DNA of 9,842 nt from JAUVYV01 sp964585535 (GTDB lineage Bacteria > Planctomycetota > Phycisphaerae > Sedimentisphaerales > Anaerobacaceae): positions 1 to 9,842 of the forward strand of contig CAZPDW010000077.1 in assembly GCA_964585535.1 (NCBI GenBank). Direction: 5' to 3'. A program made the position numbers and the translations under genes. The notes beneath the pieces were generated by a model. The model saw nothing but the letters and a program-made list of their open reading frames with translations, searched no databases and was not told the origin of the DNA. Of the stretch, positions 1-8,400 are shown piece by piece (the stretch's first letter is position 1; each line of letters starts with the position of its first letter).

Positions 1-193
1 GATCCTCGGCGACCTTGCCGCCTACGGCTCCACCACCGTCCTCTCGCTCGAGCTATTCAACCCCGAATATTGGAATAGTGACGATGCCTTGACCGTCGCA
101 AAGACCGGCCTGCGAAAAACAAAAGCCGCCGTCAAAACAGCCCTGACATGGAAGACGGATACATACGTCGATAATAAGGAGACAATTAAATGA
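1..193 (+). CDS. Sugar phosphate isomerase/epimerase-like TIM-barrel protein, C-terminal fragment
   Basis: Only the last 63 codons are present; the gene enters from the left edge in the frame beginning at base 2 and stops at TGA 191-193. The fragment reads GDLAAYGSTTVLSLELFNPEYW, then a stretch around LTVAKTGLRKTKAAV. This resembles the C-terminal end of xylose-isomerase-like TIM-barrel proteins (AP_endonuc_2 family), where a last strand ending in SLE(L/I)FNPEYW is followed by the closing helix. The family includes sugar and inositol isomerases, epimerases and dehydratases, so the exact substrate cannot be told from this piece. The stop codon overlaps the start of the next gene (ATGA, 190-193), and the Shine-Dalgarno of that gene lies inside this one, so the two are almost certainly co-translated. 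Family assignment is moderately sure; function is not resolved. Confidence 0.7.
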   Translation, partial: ILGDLAAYGSTTVLSLELFNPEYWNSDDALTVAKTGLRKTKAAVKTALTWKTDTYVDNKETIK

Positions 194-885
194 CCTCACT
201 CAAACGTTTCAATTGCCCAGCCGCCCTTTTCGTGCCCCTGGCTGTAATAATCCTCTCCGGATGCGCCGGCTCCGTACGAACCTCCGCAATCGACCTTTTC
301 AACGGCAAGGACCTCACCGGCTGGTACACCGTCATTGAAAAAGTCGGCATTAATAGTGACCCCGAAGGTGTTTTCAAAGTCGAAAACGGCATCCTCCACG
401 TCTCTGGAAAGCAGTTCGGCTACCTCGGCACAAATAAAGAGTACGAAAACTACCACCTCATTGTCGAATTCAAATGGGGCGAAAAAAAGTTTCCCCCGCG
501 CGAAAACTCAAAACGCGACAGCGGCGTCCTCTATCATTTCCCCAAAGACAAGCGGGATGAGGTCTGGCCCTATTCAATCGAATGTCAGATTCAGGAAGGC
601 GACTGCGGCGACATCTGGCTCGTCGGCCCCGCCGTCACCGCCAACGGCAAACGATTCGACAAAAAATACGACAGAATCATAAAGACACAAGACGTCGAAA
701 AACCGCACGGGCGGTGGAACATCATCGAGGTCATTGCCGATGGTGACAAGATTACACATATTGTCAACGGCGTTGTCGTCAACCAGGCCACCGACCTCAG
801 CGTCCAAAAAGGCAAAATCCTCATCCAGTCCGAAGGGGCGGAAATTTACTACCGCAAGGTCGTCCTCATACCATTGTCGCGATAA
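190..885 (+). CDS. DUF1080 (3-keto-disaccharide hydrolase-like) lipoprotein
   Basis: A 231-residue secreted protein. Residues 1-24 are a lipoprotein signal (KR near the N-terminus, hydrophobic core, lipobox LSGC with the lipidated Cys at 25), so it should be anchored to a membrane facing the periplasm or outside. The mature part is one DUF1080/3-keto-disaccharide hydrolase domain (PF06439 type, concanavalin-like beta sandwich). It opens with LFNGKDLTGWY (36-46), contains the hallmark WPYSIECQIQEGD (126-138) and ends with GAEIYYRKVVLIPL. Most relatives have Phe where Cys132 stands (IEFQIQEGD). Some family members cleave or bind 3-keto-glycosides, and the family is greatly expanded in Planctomycetes and Verrucomicrobia. 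The start is supported by AAGGAGA (176-182) seven bases upstream. Coupling to a TIM-barrel sugar isomerase suggests a joint role in carbohydrate breakdown; this is inference. Length is normal for a single-domain member. Confidence 0.88.
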   Translation: MTSLKRFNCPAALFVPLAVIILSGCAGSVRTSAIDLFNGKDLTGWYTVIEKVGINSDPEGVFKVENGILHVSGKQFGYLGTNKEYENYHLIVEFKWGEKKFPPRENSKRDSGVLYHFPKDKRDEVWPYSIECQIQEGDCGDIWLVGPAVTANGKRFDKKYDRIIKTQDVEKPHGRWNIIEVIADGDKITHIVNGVVVNQATDLSVQKGKILIQSEGAEIYYRKVVLIPLSR

Positions 886-892
886 TATAGAT

Positions 893-1846
893 ATGCCTCT
901 CTCTGATGACATAAAGCAAAAGGCCCTCCAACTGGGTTTCGACCTCGTCGGCATAACCGATGCATCGCCGGTCGGCGACAACCACGTTGAGTGTCTTAAG
1001 AGTTGGCTCGCTGCCGGTTTCGCTGCCGGTATGGGCTATATGCAGAGAAACCTCGAAAAGCGTCTCGAACCCGCAAAGCTCCTCGAAGGCGCAAGGTCTG
1101 TCATCGTCGTTGCTCTCAGCTACAAGCCGCCTGAATTTTCCTCCCCGCCGACGGCAGGCCCGACAGGTCGCGTCGCTCACTACGCTCAATACGAAGATTA
1201 CCACCCCTTCATAACAAAACTCCTGCGCGACCTGGCGGAGTTTATTCTGGGAATCGCCGGGCCGGGCCTCAAATTCAAAATCTGCTGCGACTCGGCGCCC
1301 GTTCTGGAACGTGCGCTCGCCGAACGAGCCGGCCTGGGCTTCATCGGAAAAAACCACATGCTTATCAACCCCGAACTCGGGCCTGAAATATTCCTCGGTG
1401 AGCTTCTGACGAATCTCGAACTTGTACCCGGTGAACCAATAGAGAATTCCTGTGGCGACTGCAACAAATGTCTCAACGCTTGTCCGACGGGCGCCTTAAG
1501 ACCCGATGGATACTTCGACGCGAATAAATGTATCAGCTACCTCACCATAGAACACAGAGGTGACATCCCCGAAAACCTCGCCACGAAAATCGGCGACCGG
1601 CTTTTCGGCTGCGACCGGTGCGTCCTCGCCTGCCCATATCAGCACCGCGCTGCCGCGTTAGCTAATCCACTGCTCAAATTCCACCCTGAAAGGGTGATGC
1701 TCGACCTTAACCTCGTCCTGGGGCTGAACGAAAACGACTTTAAGGCGCGCTTTTCCGGCTCGCCGCTGCATCGCACGGGTTTGCAGCGCCTCAAGCGAAA
1801 CGCCGCTATTTGCCTCAAAAACGCCCGACGAGATGTTCCACGGTAG
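893..1846 (+). CDS. queG: Epoxyqueuosine reductase QueG, short form
   Basis: A 317-residue cytoplasmic iron-sulfur and cobalamin enzyme that reduces epoxyqueuosine to queuosine at the tRNA wobble position. The N-terminal half matches the family, including LGFDLVGITDA near the start and CCDSAPVLERALAERAGLGF from 131; Asp133 in that motif corresponds to the family's proposed proton donor. Two ferredoxin-like 4Fe-4S motifs follow: C187-x2-C190-x2-C193-x3-C197-P, then C213 and C240-x2-C243-x3-C247-P. SYLTIEHRGDIP lies between them, as usual. The protein stops soon after the clusters, so it lacks the C-terminal HEAT-like tail of longer homologues; such short forms are common. The ATG at 893 is chosen because the family begins just there (MPLSDDIKQKALQLGFD); an in-frame start at 734 lies inside the previous gene. 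No clear Shine-Dalgarno is visible in the 7-nt gap, so translation may be coupled to the upstream lipoprotein gene. Confidence 0.95.
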   Translation: MPLSDDIKQKALQLGFDLVGITDASPVGDNHVECLKSWLAAGFAAGMGYMQRNLEKRLEPAKLLEGARSVIVVALSYKPPEFSSPPTAGPTGRVAHYAQYEDYHPFITKLLRDLAEFILGIAGPGLKFKICCDSAPVLERALAERAGLGFIGKNHMLINPELGPEIFLGELLTNLELVPGEPIENSCGDCNKCLNACPTGALRPDGYFDANKCISYLTIEHRGDIPENLATKIGDRLFGCDRCVLACPYQHRAAALANPLLKFHPERVMLDLNLVLGLNENDFKARFSGSPLHRTGLQRLKRNAAICLKNARRDVPR

Positions 1847-1894
1847 CACTTGACAAATATCCCAATAACCGGCTGTCTAAACGGAAGATTTCAA

Positions 1895-1923
1895 TCGATT
1901 ATTTCAAACGTTCGTTTTATACT
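1895..1923 (+). promoter_or_regulatory. Probable promoter of the tetR-efflux operon
   Basis: A good -10 box TATACT (1918-1923) sits at the centre of the operator palindrome. The hexamer 17 bp upstream, TCGATT (1895-1900), is a weak -35, as is common for regulated promoters. Transcription would start near 1930, about 26 nt before the tetR ATG. A repressor bound to the palindrome would directly block polymerase. A perfect TTGACA at 1850-1855 has no matching -10 at the right distance. Confidence 0.45.
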
Positions 1924-1944
1924 ATGGTATGAAACGAACGTTTG
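1905..1944. promoter_or_regulatory. Nested palindromic operator for the TetR-family repressor
   Basis: A 40-bp dyad: CAAACGTTCGTTT (1905-1917) is perfectly repeated in inverted form as AAACGAACGTTTG (1932-1944). Pairing resumes inside as ATAC (1919-1922) against GTAT (1927-1930), around a TATG centre. Each arm is itself a small palindrome of form AAACG-NN-CGTTT, so the element looks like two TetR-dimer sites with centres 26 bp apart. It covers the likely -10 box and its right edge touches the tetR Shine-Dalgarno. The sequence shows the dyad directly. Binding by the adjacent repressor is inferred from position and from the usual habit of TetR proteins to bind such palindromes at their own promoters. 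The AAAC-N4-GTTT pattern resembles published PsrA-type TetR sites; this is from memory and not searched. Confidence 0.8.
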
Positions 1945-1948
1945 GGAG
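1944..1948 (+). promoter_or_regulatory. Shine-Dalgarno deciding the tetR start
   Basis: GGGAG lies 7 nt before ATG 1956. The alternative in-frame ATG at 1929 falls inside the operator and has no such site, so 1956 is chosen. Confidence 0.75.
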
Positions 1949-1955
1949 CTGCATA

Positions 1956-2630
1956 ATGGATAATGTGGATTTTGCGAATAGTGAAGCAAGGCCAAAAGAC
2001 GCCAGGGAACGGCTTTTGGTCGTGGCTGAAGAGCTCTTTGCTGAGAAGGGCTTTGAGGGAACGTCTATACGGGATGTTACGGGCAAGGCAAATTGCAACC
2101 TCGCTTCGGTGAACTATCACTTCGGCAGCAAGGAAGAACTCTACTGCGAGCTCTTCAGGCAGCGGTTGCGCCGGATGAAGCAGAGCCGTTTGGTAAGTAT
2201 TGAAACGGCTATGGCCGAGAAACCTGCGCCAACCCTCAACGGTCTGCTTTCTGCCTTTTCGAAGGCCTTCGCCGAGCCCTTTGCCGATTTAGACGACAGC
2301 CGGCGGTTTATGGACTTGTTTGCGCGCGAGATGGTTGACAGGCGTCTGCCGGCGGGACTGTTTGTGGAAGAATTAGCCGGGCCGACCCTGGCCGCTCTCG
2401 GACAGGCCCTTCAGATAGTTTGTCCGGGTATTGGCGAGACGGCGGCGAAGCAGTGTATTATGTCGCTGATTGCCCAGTTGGTTCACGCAGTTCATATCAA
2501 GGCGATGTTCGAGGGTACGGCAACCTTCGACTCGCCGGCCTTTGACATACCCGGGATTATCGAACATATCGTCAAATTTTCCGCCGCCGGCATTTGTGCG
2601 TGCAGGGAGACTGGCAGTGAAAATGCCTGA
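1956..2630 (+). CDS. TetR/AcrR-family transcriptional repressor of the efflux operon
   Basis: A 224-residue one-component regulator. The N-terminal DNA-binding domain is typical: ARERLLVVAEELFAEKGFEG (16-35), then the helix-turn-helix from T36 (SIRDVTGKANCNLASVNYHF) ending in the conserved YHFGSKEELY (54-63). The remainder is an all-helical ligand-binding and dimerisation domain of the kind seen in CecR/YbiH-like regulators (DUF1956-like), with LMDLFAREMVDRRLP-like and LIAQLVHAVHIKAMF-like helices; the inducer cannot be deduced. It is the first gene of the efflux operon, reads in the same direction, and overlaps the next gene by 14 nt. With the palindrome over its promoter, this suggests repression of its own operon until a pump substrate binds. 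Arginine codons here are mostly CGG and AGG, somewhat unlike the C-rich codon style of the neighbours, which may hint at a separate history; I consider this weak. Confidence 0.92.
   Translation: MDNVDFANSEARPKDARERLLVVAEELFAEKGFEGTSIRDVTGKANCNLASVNYHFGSKEELYCELFRQRLRRMKQSRLVSIETAMAEKPAPTLNGLLSAFSKAFAEPFADLDDSRRFMDLFAREMVDRRLPAGLFVEELAGPTLAALGQALQIVCPGIGETAAKQCIMSLIAQLVHAVHIKAMFEGTATFDSPAFDIPGIIEHIVKFSAAGICACRETGSENA
2604..2610 (+). promoter_or_regulatory. Shine-Dalgarno selecting a GTG start for the outer-membrane factor
   Basis: AGGGAGA lies 6 nt before GTG 2617 but 12 nt before the next in-frame ATG at 2623. The spacing favours the GTG. The site lies inside the 3' end of tetR, so the two genes are translationally linked. 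Confidence 0.6.
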
Positions 2631-4092
2631 TACGTCAAGCTTATTGAGTATCGTAATAATGTGTATTTGCGGTGTGTCTCTGCCCGGCTGTATGGTCGGG
2701 CCTGAGTATAAGCGACCCGCTACGCTTGCAGAAACGCCCGGGGGATACTATTTAGCCGGCGAGAACAATCAGGACCCCAACGCCCTTACGCAAACCGATG
2801 AATGGTGGTATCGCTTCGGCGACCCCCTCACTCCCCGTCTCGTAATCGAGGCCCTCAACAATAACTACGACATAAAAGCCGCCGCTGCAAGGGTCCTCGA
2901 AGCCCAGGCGGTTCTCGCTGAAAATCGCGGGCGACTCTGGCCCGCTGTCTCTTACAACCTCTCCAGAAGCAGAAACAAGGTCTCGTTCAACTTCGGCGGC
3001 GGCAGATTCAACGCCCTGACAACTAACTACTCACAGGGCCTTTCCATTTCCTATGTCCTCGACCTCTGGGGCAAACTGAGGCACGCCGAACGGGCCGCCT
3101 GGCAGGACCTCCTCGCCGCCGGCGCAAACCGGCAGGCGCTTACAAACTCACTCATCGCATCGGTCATCAAGGCCAGGACCGACATAGCGACCCTTCAGTG
3201 CCGCCTGGCGATAGCTGAGGCGACCACTGAAAGTCGCCGCAGAACCCTTCAAATCGTCGAACGGCGGTATAACGAAGGCCTTGTCGGACCTGTCGATGTC
3301 AGATTGGCACGTGAAAATCTCGCCTCTGCTCAGGTAACCGAGCCCGCAATCGAGCTGTCGCTCATAACAGCTATGCACGCCCTCGATGTTCTTCTGGCTC
3401 GTCGTCCCGGCTCATCCGGTCCGCTGCCGCAGGGCCTCGCCGAATTGCCTGACCTCAGGCCCGTCCCCGTAGGTCTGCCCGCTTCACTTCTGGACCGCCG
3501 TCCCGATATCAGGGCCGCCGAGTTCTCCCTCCGCGCTGCAAATCAGCGGCTCGGCGTTAGTATTGCCCAGCTTTTTCCCGACCTGACGCTTACCGGCAAC
3601 GTTGGACGAAGCGCCGACACCTGGAACGATATATGGAAAAGGAATACCGAAGTCTATTCCGGTATAATCAATCTCGCCCAGCCAATTTTCCAGGGTGGTC
3701 GTCTCCTCGCTCAGGTCGATGCCGCAAAAGCCAGGTATCAACAGTTTGCAGCCGCATACGCCGGTGTCGTTCTGACGGCGCTGAGAGAAGTCGAAGATGC
3801 CCTCGCTGCCGAACAGCTCCTGCAGACCCAGCTTCAGCACGCCCACGCCCGGCTCACCGAGGCAGACGCCGCTGAACATCTCTCAAAACAGCGGTACAGC
3901 CGCGGTGTCGAGACGGTGCTCACTGTCCTCGAATCCGAACGCCGCCGATATGCTGCCGAGGAACAGTTGGCTGTCCTCAAAGGCCGGCTCTGGACCGCTC
4001 GGGTCAACCTTCATCTTGCCCTCGGCGGTAACTGGGCCGGGCACGGCGAAGCCGAAAAAAATCGACCGCTCGCAAAAGCGGAAAAAAAGTGA
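2617..4092 (+). CDS. RND efflux outer-membrane factor lipoprotein (NodT/OprM type)
   Basis: A 491-residue TolC-like exit duct of the tripartite efflux pump. The signal peptide ends in lipobox LPGC with the lipidated Cys at 25, directly followed by the family signature MVGPEYKRP. Two repeated OEP domains (PF02321) follow. The first begins around NNNYDIKAAAARVLEAQAVL and runs through the YNEGLVGPVDVRLARENLA helix. The second begins after LLDRRPDIRAAE (291-302) and includes RLGVSIAQLFPDLTLTGNVG, the AQPIFQGGRL strand and LREVEDALAAEQ. The trimer would form an outer-membrane barrel and periplasmic helical tunnel. Full length for the family. The long open frame begins at 2470 inside tetR, but the lipoprotein signal and Shine-Dalgarno fix the start near 2617 (GTG); ATG 2623 is possible and would remove two residues. 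The C-terminus is Lys-rich. The adaptor gene follows after 32 nt. Confidence 0.94.
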   Translation: MKMPDTSSLLSIVIMCICGVSLPGCMVGPEYKRPATLAETPGGYYLAGENNQDPNALTQTDEWWYRFGDPLTPRLVIEALNNNYDIKAAAARVLEAQAVLAENRGRLWPAVSYNLSRSRNKVSFNFGGGRFNALTTNYSQGLSISYVLDLWGKLRHAERAAWQDLLAAGANRQALTNSLIASVIKARTDIATLQCRLAIAEATTESRRRTLQIVERRYNEGLVGPVDVRLARENLASAQVTEPAIELSLITAMHALDVLLARRPGSSGPLPQGLAELPDLRPVPVGLPASLLDRRPDIRAAEFSLRAANQRLGVSIAQLFPDLTLTGNVGRSADTWNDIWKRNTEVYSGIINLAQPIFQGGRLLAQVDAAKARYQQFAAAYAGVVLTALREVEDALAAEQLLQTQLQHAHARLTEADAAEHLSKQRYSRGVETVLTVLESERRRYAAEEQLAVLKGRLWTARVNLHLALGGNWAGHGEAEKNRPLAKAEKK

Positions 4093-4124
4093 AACCGGAA
4101 CCTTAATTAGTAGGGAACAGACCT

Positions 4125-5429
4125 GTGACAGCAGACGCAAGAAAAGTAAAAACCGGCTCTCGCCCCGGCCGCCTGGGACGGCTTGTCACTTTGCCGAAAA
4201 GACACAGACAGTTTTACGTTTTCGTCCTTATTGTTGCCGCCGCAGCTTTGGCCGCATATCTTATGATAATCTCCAGAAAAGAACCCGAGCACATCGAACG
4301 GCAGACGCCGGCGCCTCTGGTTGAAGTTGTTCGCCTCAACGCCCGCGAAATCCCTATGATTATCCGCGGCTACGGTACGGTCAGCCCGAAGGTCGAGGTG
4401 GAAATTGCTCCACAGGTCGCTGGAAACATTGTCTGGCTCAATTCTCTATTCACGGCAGGGGGCTTTATCCGGGCGAACGAGCCAATTATCAAAATCGACC
4501 CGCGTGACTACGAGCTTGCCGTTCAGCAGGCCGAGGCGCTTGTCGCCGAGGCCGCCGTCAGCATCGATACCGAAAAGGCCGAGGCCGAAGTAGCAAAGCA
4601 GGAATGGCGACAGCTAAATCCCGATACCCAACCCTCCTCACCGCTGGTGTTGCGACAGCCGCAGATTCGACGCGCTCAGGCCCAGCTCGAATCGGCCAAA
4701 GCCCGCCTCGAGACCGCCCGGCTCAACCTCGACAGAACAATCCTTTCAATGCCACTTGACATCCGCATCGTAAGCAAGCTGGTCGGCCTTGGCCAGTTTG
4801 TCGCAGCAGGCCGCACCGTCGGCTCTGCCTACGGTATTGAAGCGGTCGATATTGAGGTTCCGCTGGAGAATAAGGACCTCGCATGGTTCGATGTCCCCCA
4901 GCAGCCCGTCGCTGCGAACGACGACCCCTCCGTTGGTGGTTCCGCTGTTGCCGCCGTTGAGGCCGAGTTCGCCGGCGCTCGGCACACCTGGACCGGGTAC
5001 GTCAAAAGAACCGTCGGCGAAGTTGATAGAAAATCCCGTCTCGTTTCGGTTGTTGTCGAGGTTCGGCATCCCTTCGAGGCCGATGACTCACAGCCGCCCC
5101 TTGTTCCCGGTATGTTCGTCGAGGTGCTGATTGAGGGCCGTACACTGAAAAATGTCTTCGCCGTGCCCCGGTATGCCCTTCACGAGGAAAATACGCTCTG
5201 GCTCATCGTCGATGGAAAGCTCCGCATCCGCCCGGTCGATGTAGTTCGCACCGACAGGGATTTTGCATACGTCCTCAAGGGCCTCGACAATGGCGTCAAG
5301 CTCGTGGTCAGCTCTCTTGATGTGGCAACGGACGGTATGTCGGTACGTTATCAGCCGGCGGCGGCTGCGGAGCAGACGAAATTCAGCGAAAGTGTACCCG
5401 CGCCGGATGTTCAGGGGGCCGATGAATGA
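4125..5429 (+). CDS. RND efflux periplasmic adaptor subunit (HlyD/membrane fusion protein family)
   Basis: A 434-residue adaptor linking the inner-membrane pump to the outer-membrane duct. A basic N-terminus (PKRHRQ) is followed by one membrane segment at about 30-50 (FYVFVLIVAAAALAAYLMII). There is no lipobox, so it is anchored by this helix rather than by lipid. Next come the first beta/lipoyl half (IRGYGTVSPKVEVEIAPQVA), a helical hairpin rich in Ala, Glu and Arg (about 130-205), the second lipoyl half, a beta-barrel region and the membrane-proximal domain (VPGMFVEVLIEGR to the C-terminus). The start is GTG, supported by TAGGGA (4111-4116) 8 nt upstream. The stop overlaps the pump start as ATGA (5426-5429), so adaptor and pump are translationally coupled. 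The substrate cannot be read from the adaptor. Confidence 0.93.
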   Translation: MTADARKVKTGSRPGRLGRLVTLPKRHRQFYVFVLIVAAAALAAYLMIISRKEPEHIERQTPAPLVEVVRLNAREIPMIIRGYGTVSPKVEVEIAPQVAGNIVWLNSLFTAGGFIRANEPIIKIDPRDYELAVQQAEALVAEAAVSIDTEKAEAEVAKQEWRQLNPDTQPSSPLVLRQPQIRRAQAQLESAKARLETARLNLDRTILSMPLDIRIVSKLVGLGQFVAAGRTVGSAYGIEAVDIEVPLENKDLAWFDVPQQPVAANDDPSVGGSAVAAVEAEFAGARHTWTGYVKRTVGEVDRKSRLVSVVVEVRHPFEADDSQPPLVPGMFVEVLIEGRTLKNVFAVPRYALHEENTLWLIVDGKLRIRPVDVVRTDRDFAYVLKGLDNGVKLVVSSLDVATDGMSVRYQPAAAAEQTKFSESVPAPDVQGADE

Positions 5430-8400
5430 AAGAACCGGCTGAAAAAAAAGGTCTGCTGGCGTGGTTCGCCACAAATCATGTCGCCGCCAATCTGCTGATG
5501 CTGCTGATTATCGTGGCGGGCCTGCTCACTGTACTCACAATGAAGGTCGAGTTCTTCCCCGAGTTCACTCTCGATATGATTAGCATCACCGTACCCTACC
5601 GCGGGGCGACCCCGATTGACGTCGAGCAGGGCGTCATTCTGCGAGTCGAGGAAGCGATAGCCGCCGTGGACGGTATTAAACGAATCACCGCTTCCGCCGC
5701 CGAAGGGGTTGGCATGGTTTTAGTCGAGCTGGAGGACTACGCTGACTCCCGCAAGGCGCTCGACGACATAAAAGCCGAGGTCGATAGAATCATTACATTC
5801 CCGGAAGAAACCGAAAAGCCCATCATAACCGAGCTGACCAGCCGTTACGAGGTAATCACAGCCGTCCTCTATGGCGATGTATCCGAAAAAACTCTCAAGA
5901 AGTTGGCCGACAGGGTGCGTGACGACCTGACGACCCTGCCCAATATCAGCCAGGTTGACGTCACGGGCGTCCGTCCCTACGAAATCTCTATCGACATATC
6001 CGAAGAGAATCTTCGTCGCTATGGCCTCAGCTTCGAGCAGGTTTCCGCGGCCGTCAGACGCTCGTCTCTCGACGTCCCGGCCGGCTCGGTTAAAACAAAA
6101 GGCGGCGAAATACTTGTCAGAACCCAGGGCCAGAAATACTACGGACCTGAATTCGAAAAGATTATTGTCCTTTCAAAAAACGACGGCACGCAGGTTCGCC
6201 TCGGTGACATCGCGACGGTTACCGACGGCTTCGAGGATACCGATATGTACGCGCGGTTCGACGGGCACCCCGCCGCCTTTGTTAAGGTCTTCCGCGTCGC
6301 CCGCCAGGATGCCCTGAACGTTGCACGGACGGTTAAGCAGTACGTCCGCAGAGAAAAGAATATACTTCCCGCCGGTGTATCCATCGCTACCTGGCAGGAC
6401 CAGTCGGAAATTCTCCGCGCAAGAATCGGCCTGCTGACAAAGAATGCCTGCTTCGGCCTGACGCTCGTCTTTCTGTGTTTGATGCTCTTTCTTAACGTTC
6501 GCCTGGCCTTCTGGACCACAATGGGCATCCCAACCTCGTTTTTAGGCGCCTTCTGGCTGCTGCCGAAATTCGGCGTATCCATCAATATGATATCTCTTTT
6601 TGCATTTATTATGTCGCTCGGCCTGGTCGTTGACGATGCTATCGTGGTCGGTGAGAATATATTTGCGCTGCGGCAGCGGGGCCTGTCGCGCATCGATGCG
6701 GCGATAAAGGGCGTCAAAGAAATGGTCGCCCCCGTTACGCTGGCGGTCCTCACGACAATCTTTGCCTTTGTCCCGATGCTGTTTATTCCAGGAATTATGG
6801 GAAAGATAATGCGGGTAATCCCGATTGTCGTTATCAGCGTTCTCTTGGTGAGCTTGATTGAGGCGTTGTTGATTCTGCCTGCCCATCTGTCCGCGGGCGG
6901 CTTTAAGAATAAATTCATCCTGTTCAGGGGTATTGAAAAGCTGCGGCTCGCCGTCGAACGCCGGCTGTTCGCATTTGTCAAAGGCCCCTTTGCATCGTTT
7001 GTCGAGCGTGCGGTAAAGGGCCGGTACGTTACTCTGGCGGTGGGTATCGCGATATTTTTAGTTACCATCGGTTGGATTGCCGGCGGGTACATCAAAATCG
7101 TCTTCTTCGACCCAGTCGAAGCCGACAATATGCTTGCAACACTCACAATGCCCCAGGGAACGCCTGTTCAGCAGACGCAAAGGATTGTCGAGCGAATTGA
7201 AAAGGCGGCTCTTCAGGTCCAACGCCAGTTCGATGCAAACCGGCCCGGTAAGCCATCGCTGTTCAGGCACATGGCGACCATCATCGGCGACCAGCCCTCA
7301 TCACGGGGCGGCGGGCCCGTCCAGCAAGCCGGCGGCGCCGGCGGGGCTAATCTTGCCGAGGTAAATGTGGAGCTTCTCAGCAGCGAAGACCGAAATCCCA
7401 ATGCCGAATCGACCACGAAAATGCAGAACCGCTGGAGAGAGATTGTCGGTGAAATACCCGGTATCTCCTCGCTTACATTTCTGGGCAGGATTGTCAGTAC
7501 CGGCAAGGCCGTCGATGTCGAGCTGTCGCACCGCAACTTTGATAACCTGCTCAAAGCGGCCGAGAGCTTAAAGGTAATCCTGCACGGCTACACCGGCGTC
7601 AGCGACATTACCGACGATTTTGAACAGGGAAAGGCCGAGCTGAAGCTCCGGCTCAGTGAAAGCGGCCGCAACCTCGGTCTTACTCTCGCCGACCTTGCCG
7701 AACAGGTCAGGCACGCCTTTTACGGCGACGAGGCGCAGCGAATCCAGCGAGGCCGCGACGACATCCGCGTGATGGTTCGGTACCCCGAGCGAGAGAGAAA
7801 AAGTCTTGCCGATATTGAAAACCTTAGAATACGTCTTCCCGATGGAACGGAAATACCGTTTAAAGAGGTTGCTATGGTTCGTTACGGCCGCGGCTTCGCC
7901 GCCATTCGGCGGGTTGACCGTCGCCGGGTCGTTAGTGTCGCCGCAGAGGTTGACCAGGCGGTCGCAAACAGCGCCGAAATAAATGCGGACCTCGCCGAAC
8001 GAGTGCTGCCCGGGCTGATGAGGGAATACCCGGGCCTGCAGTACAGATTCGCCGGCGAAGAAAGAGAACGAAGCGAATCCTTATCCAGCTTGCTGGTTAC
8101 CTTCCCGCTTGCTATGTTGGCCATTTATGCCCTGCTTGCCGTGCAGTTCCGAAGCTACTTCCAGCCCTTAATCGTTATGTCCGCAATTCCATTCGGAATC
8201 GTCGGCGCCATCATAGGCCACATCGTAATGGGCTGGGTCCTTGGGACAAAGTTCAATCTCGGCATCCTCTCGCTGTTTGGAATCGTTGCCTTGTCCGGGG
8301 TTGTCGTCAACGACTCGCTTATCCTCATAGACCTTATCAACCGTGAGCGCAAAGAGGGCCTGCCGCTTGTTCAGATAATCCGCGACTGTGCCACAAGGCG

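Noticed and set aside
1850..1855. Perfect TTGACA as -35 of the efflux operon
   Set aside because: No acceptable -10 at 15-19 nt (best is TGTCTA). The better -10, TATACT at 1918, is too far away.
1929..1955. Upstream ATG extending the TetR protein by nine residues (MKRTFGSCI)
   Set aside because: It lies inside the operator palindrome near the expected transcription start and lacks a Shine-Dalgarno; ATG 1956 has GGGAG 7 nt upstream.
2470..2616. N-terminal extension of the outer-membrane factor frame inside tetR
   Set aside because: It would place 49 residues before a clean lipoprotein signal peptide; the family starts at the signal, near 2617.
6139..7146. 335-codon open frame on the - strand within the pump gene
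   Set aside because: Antisense shadow: Ser/Thr/Arg-rich, no recognisable motif, no start signals, and fully overlapped by a clear RND gene.
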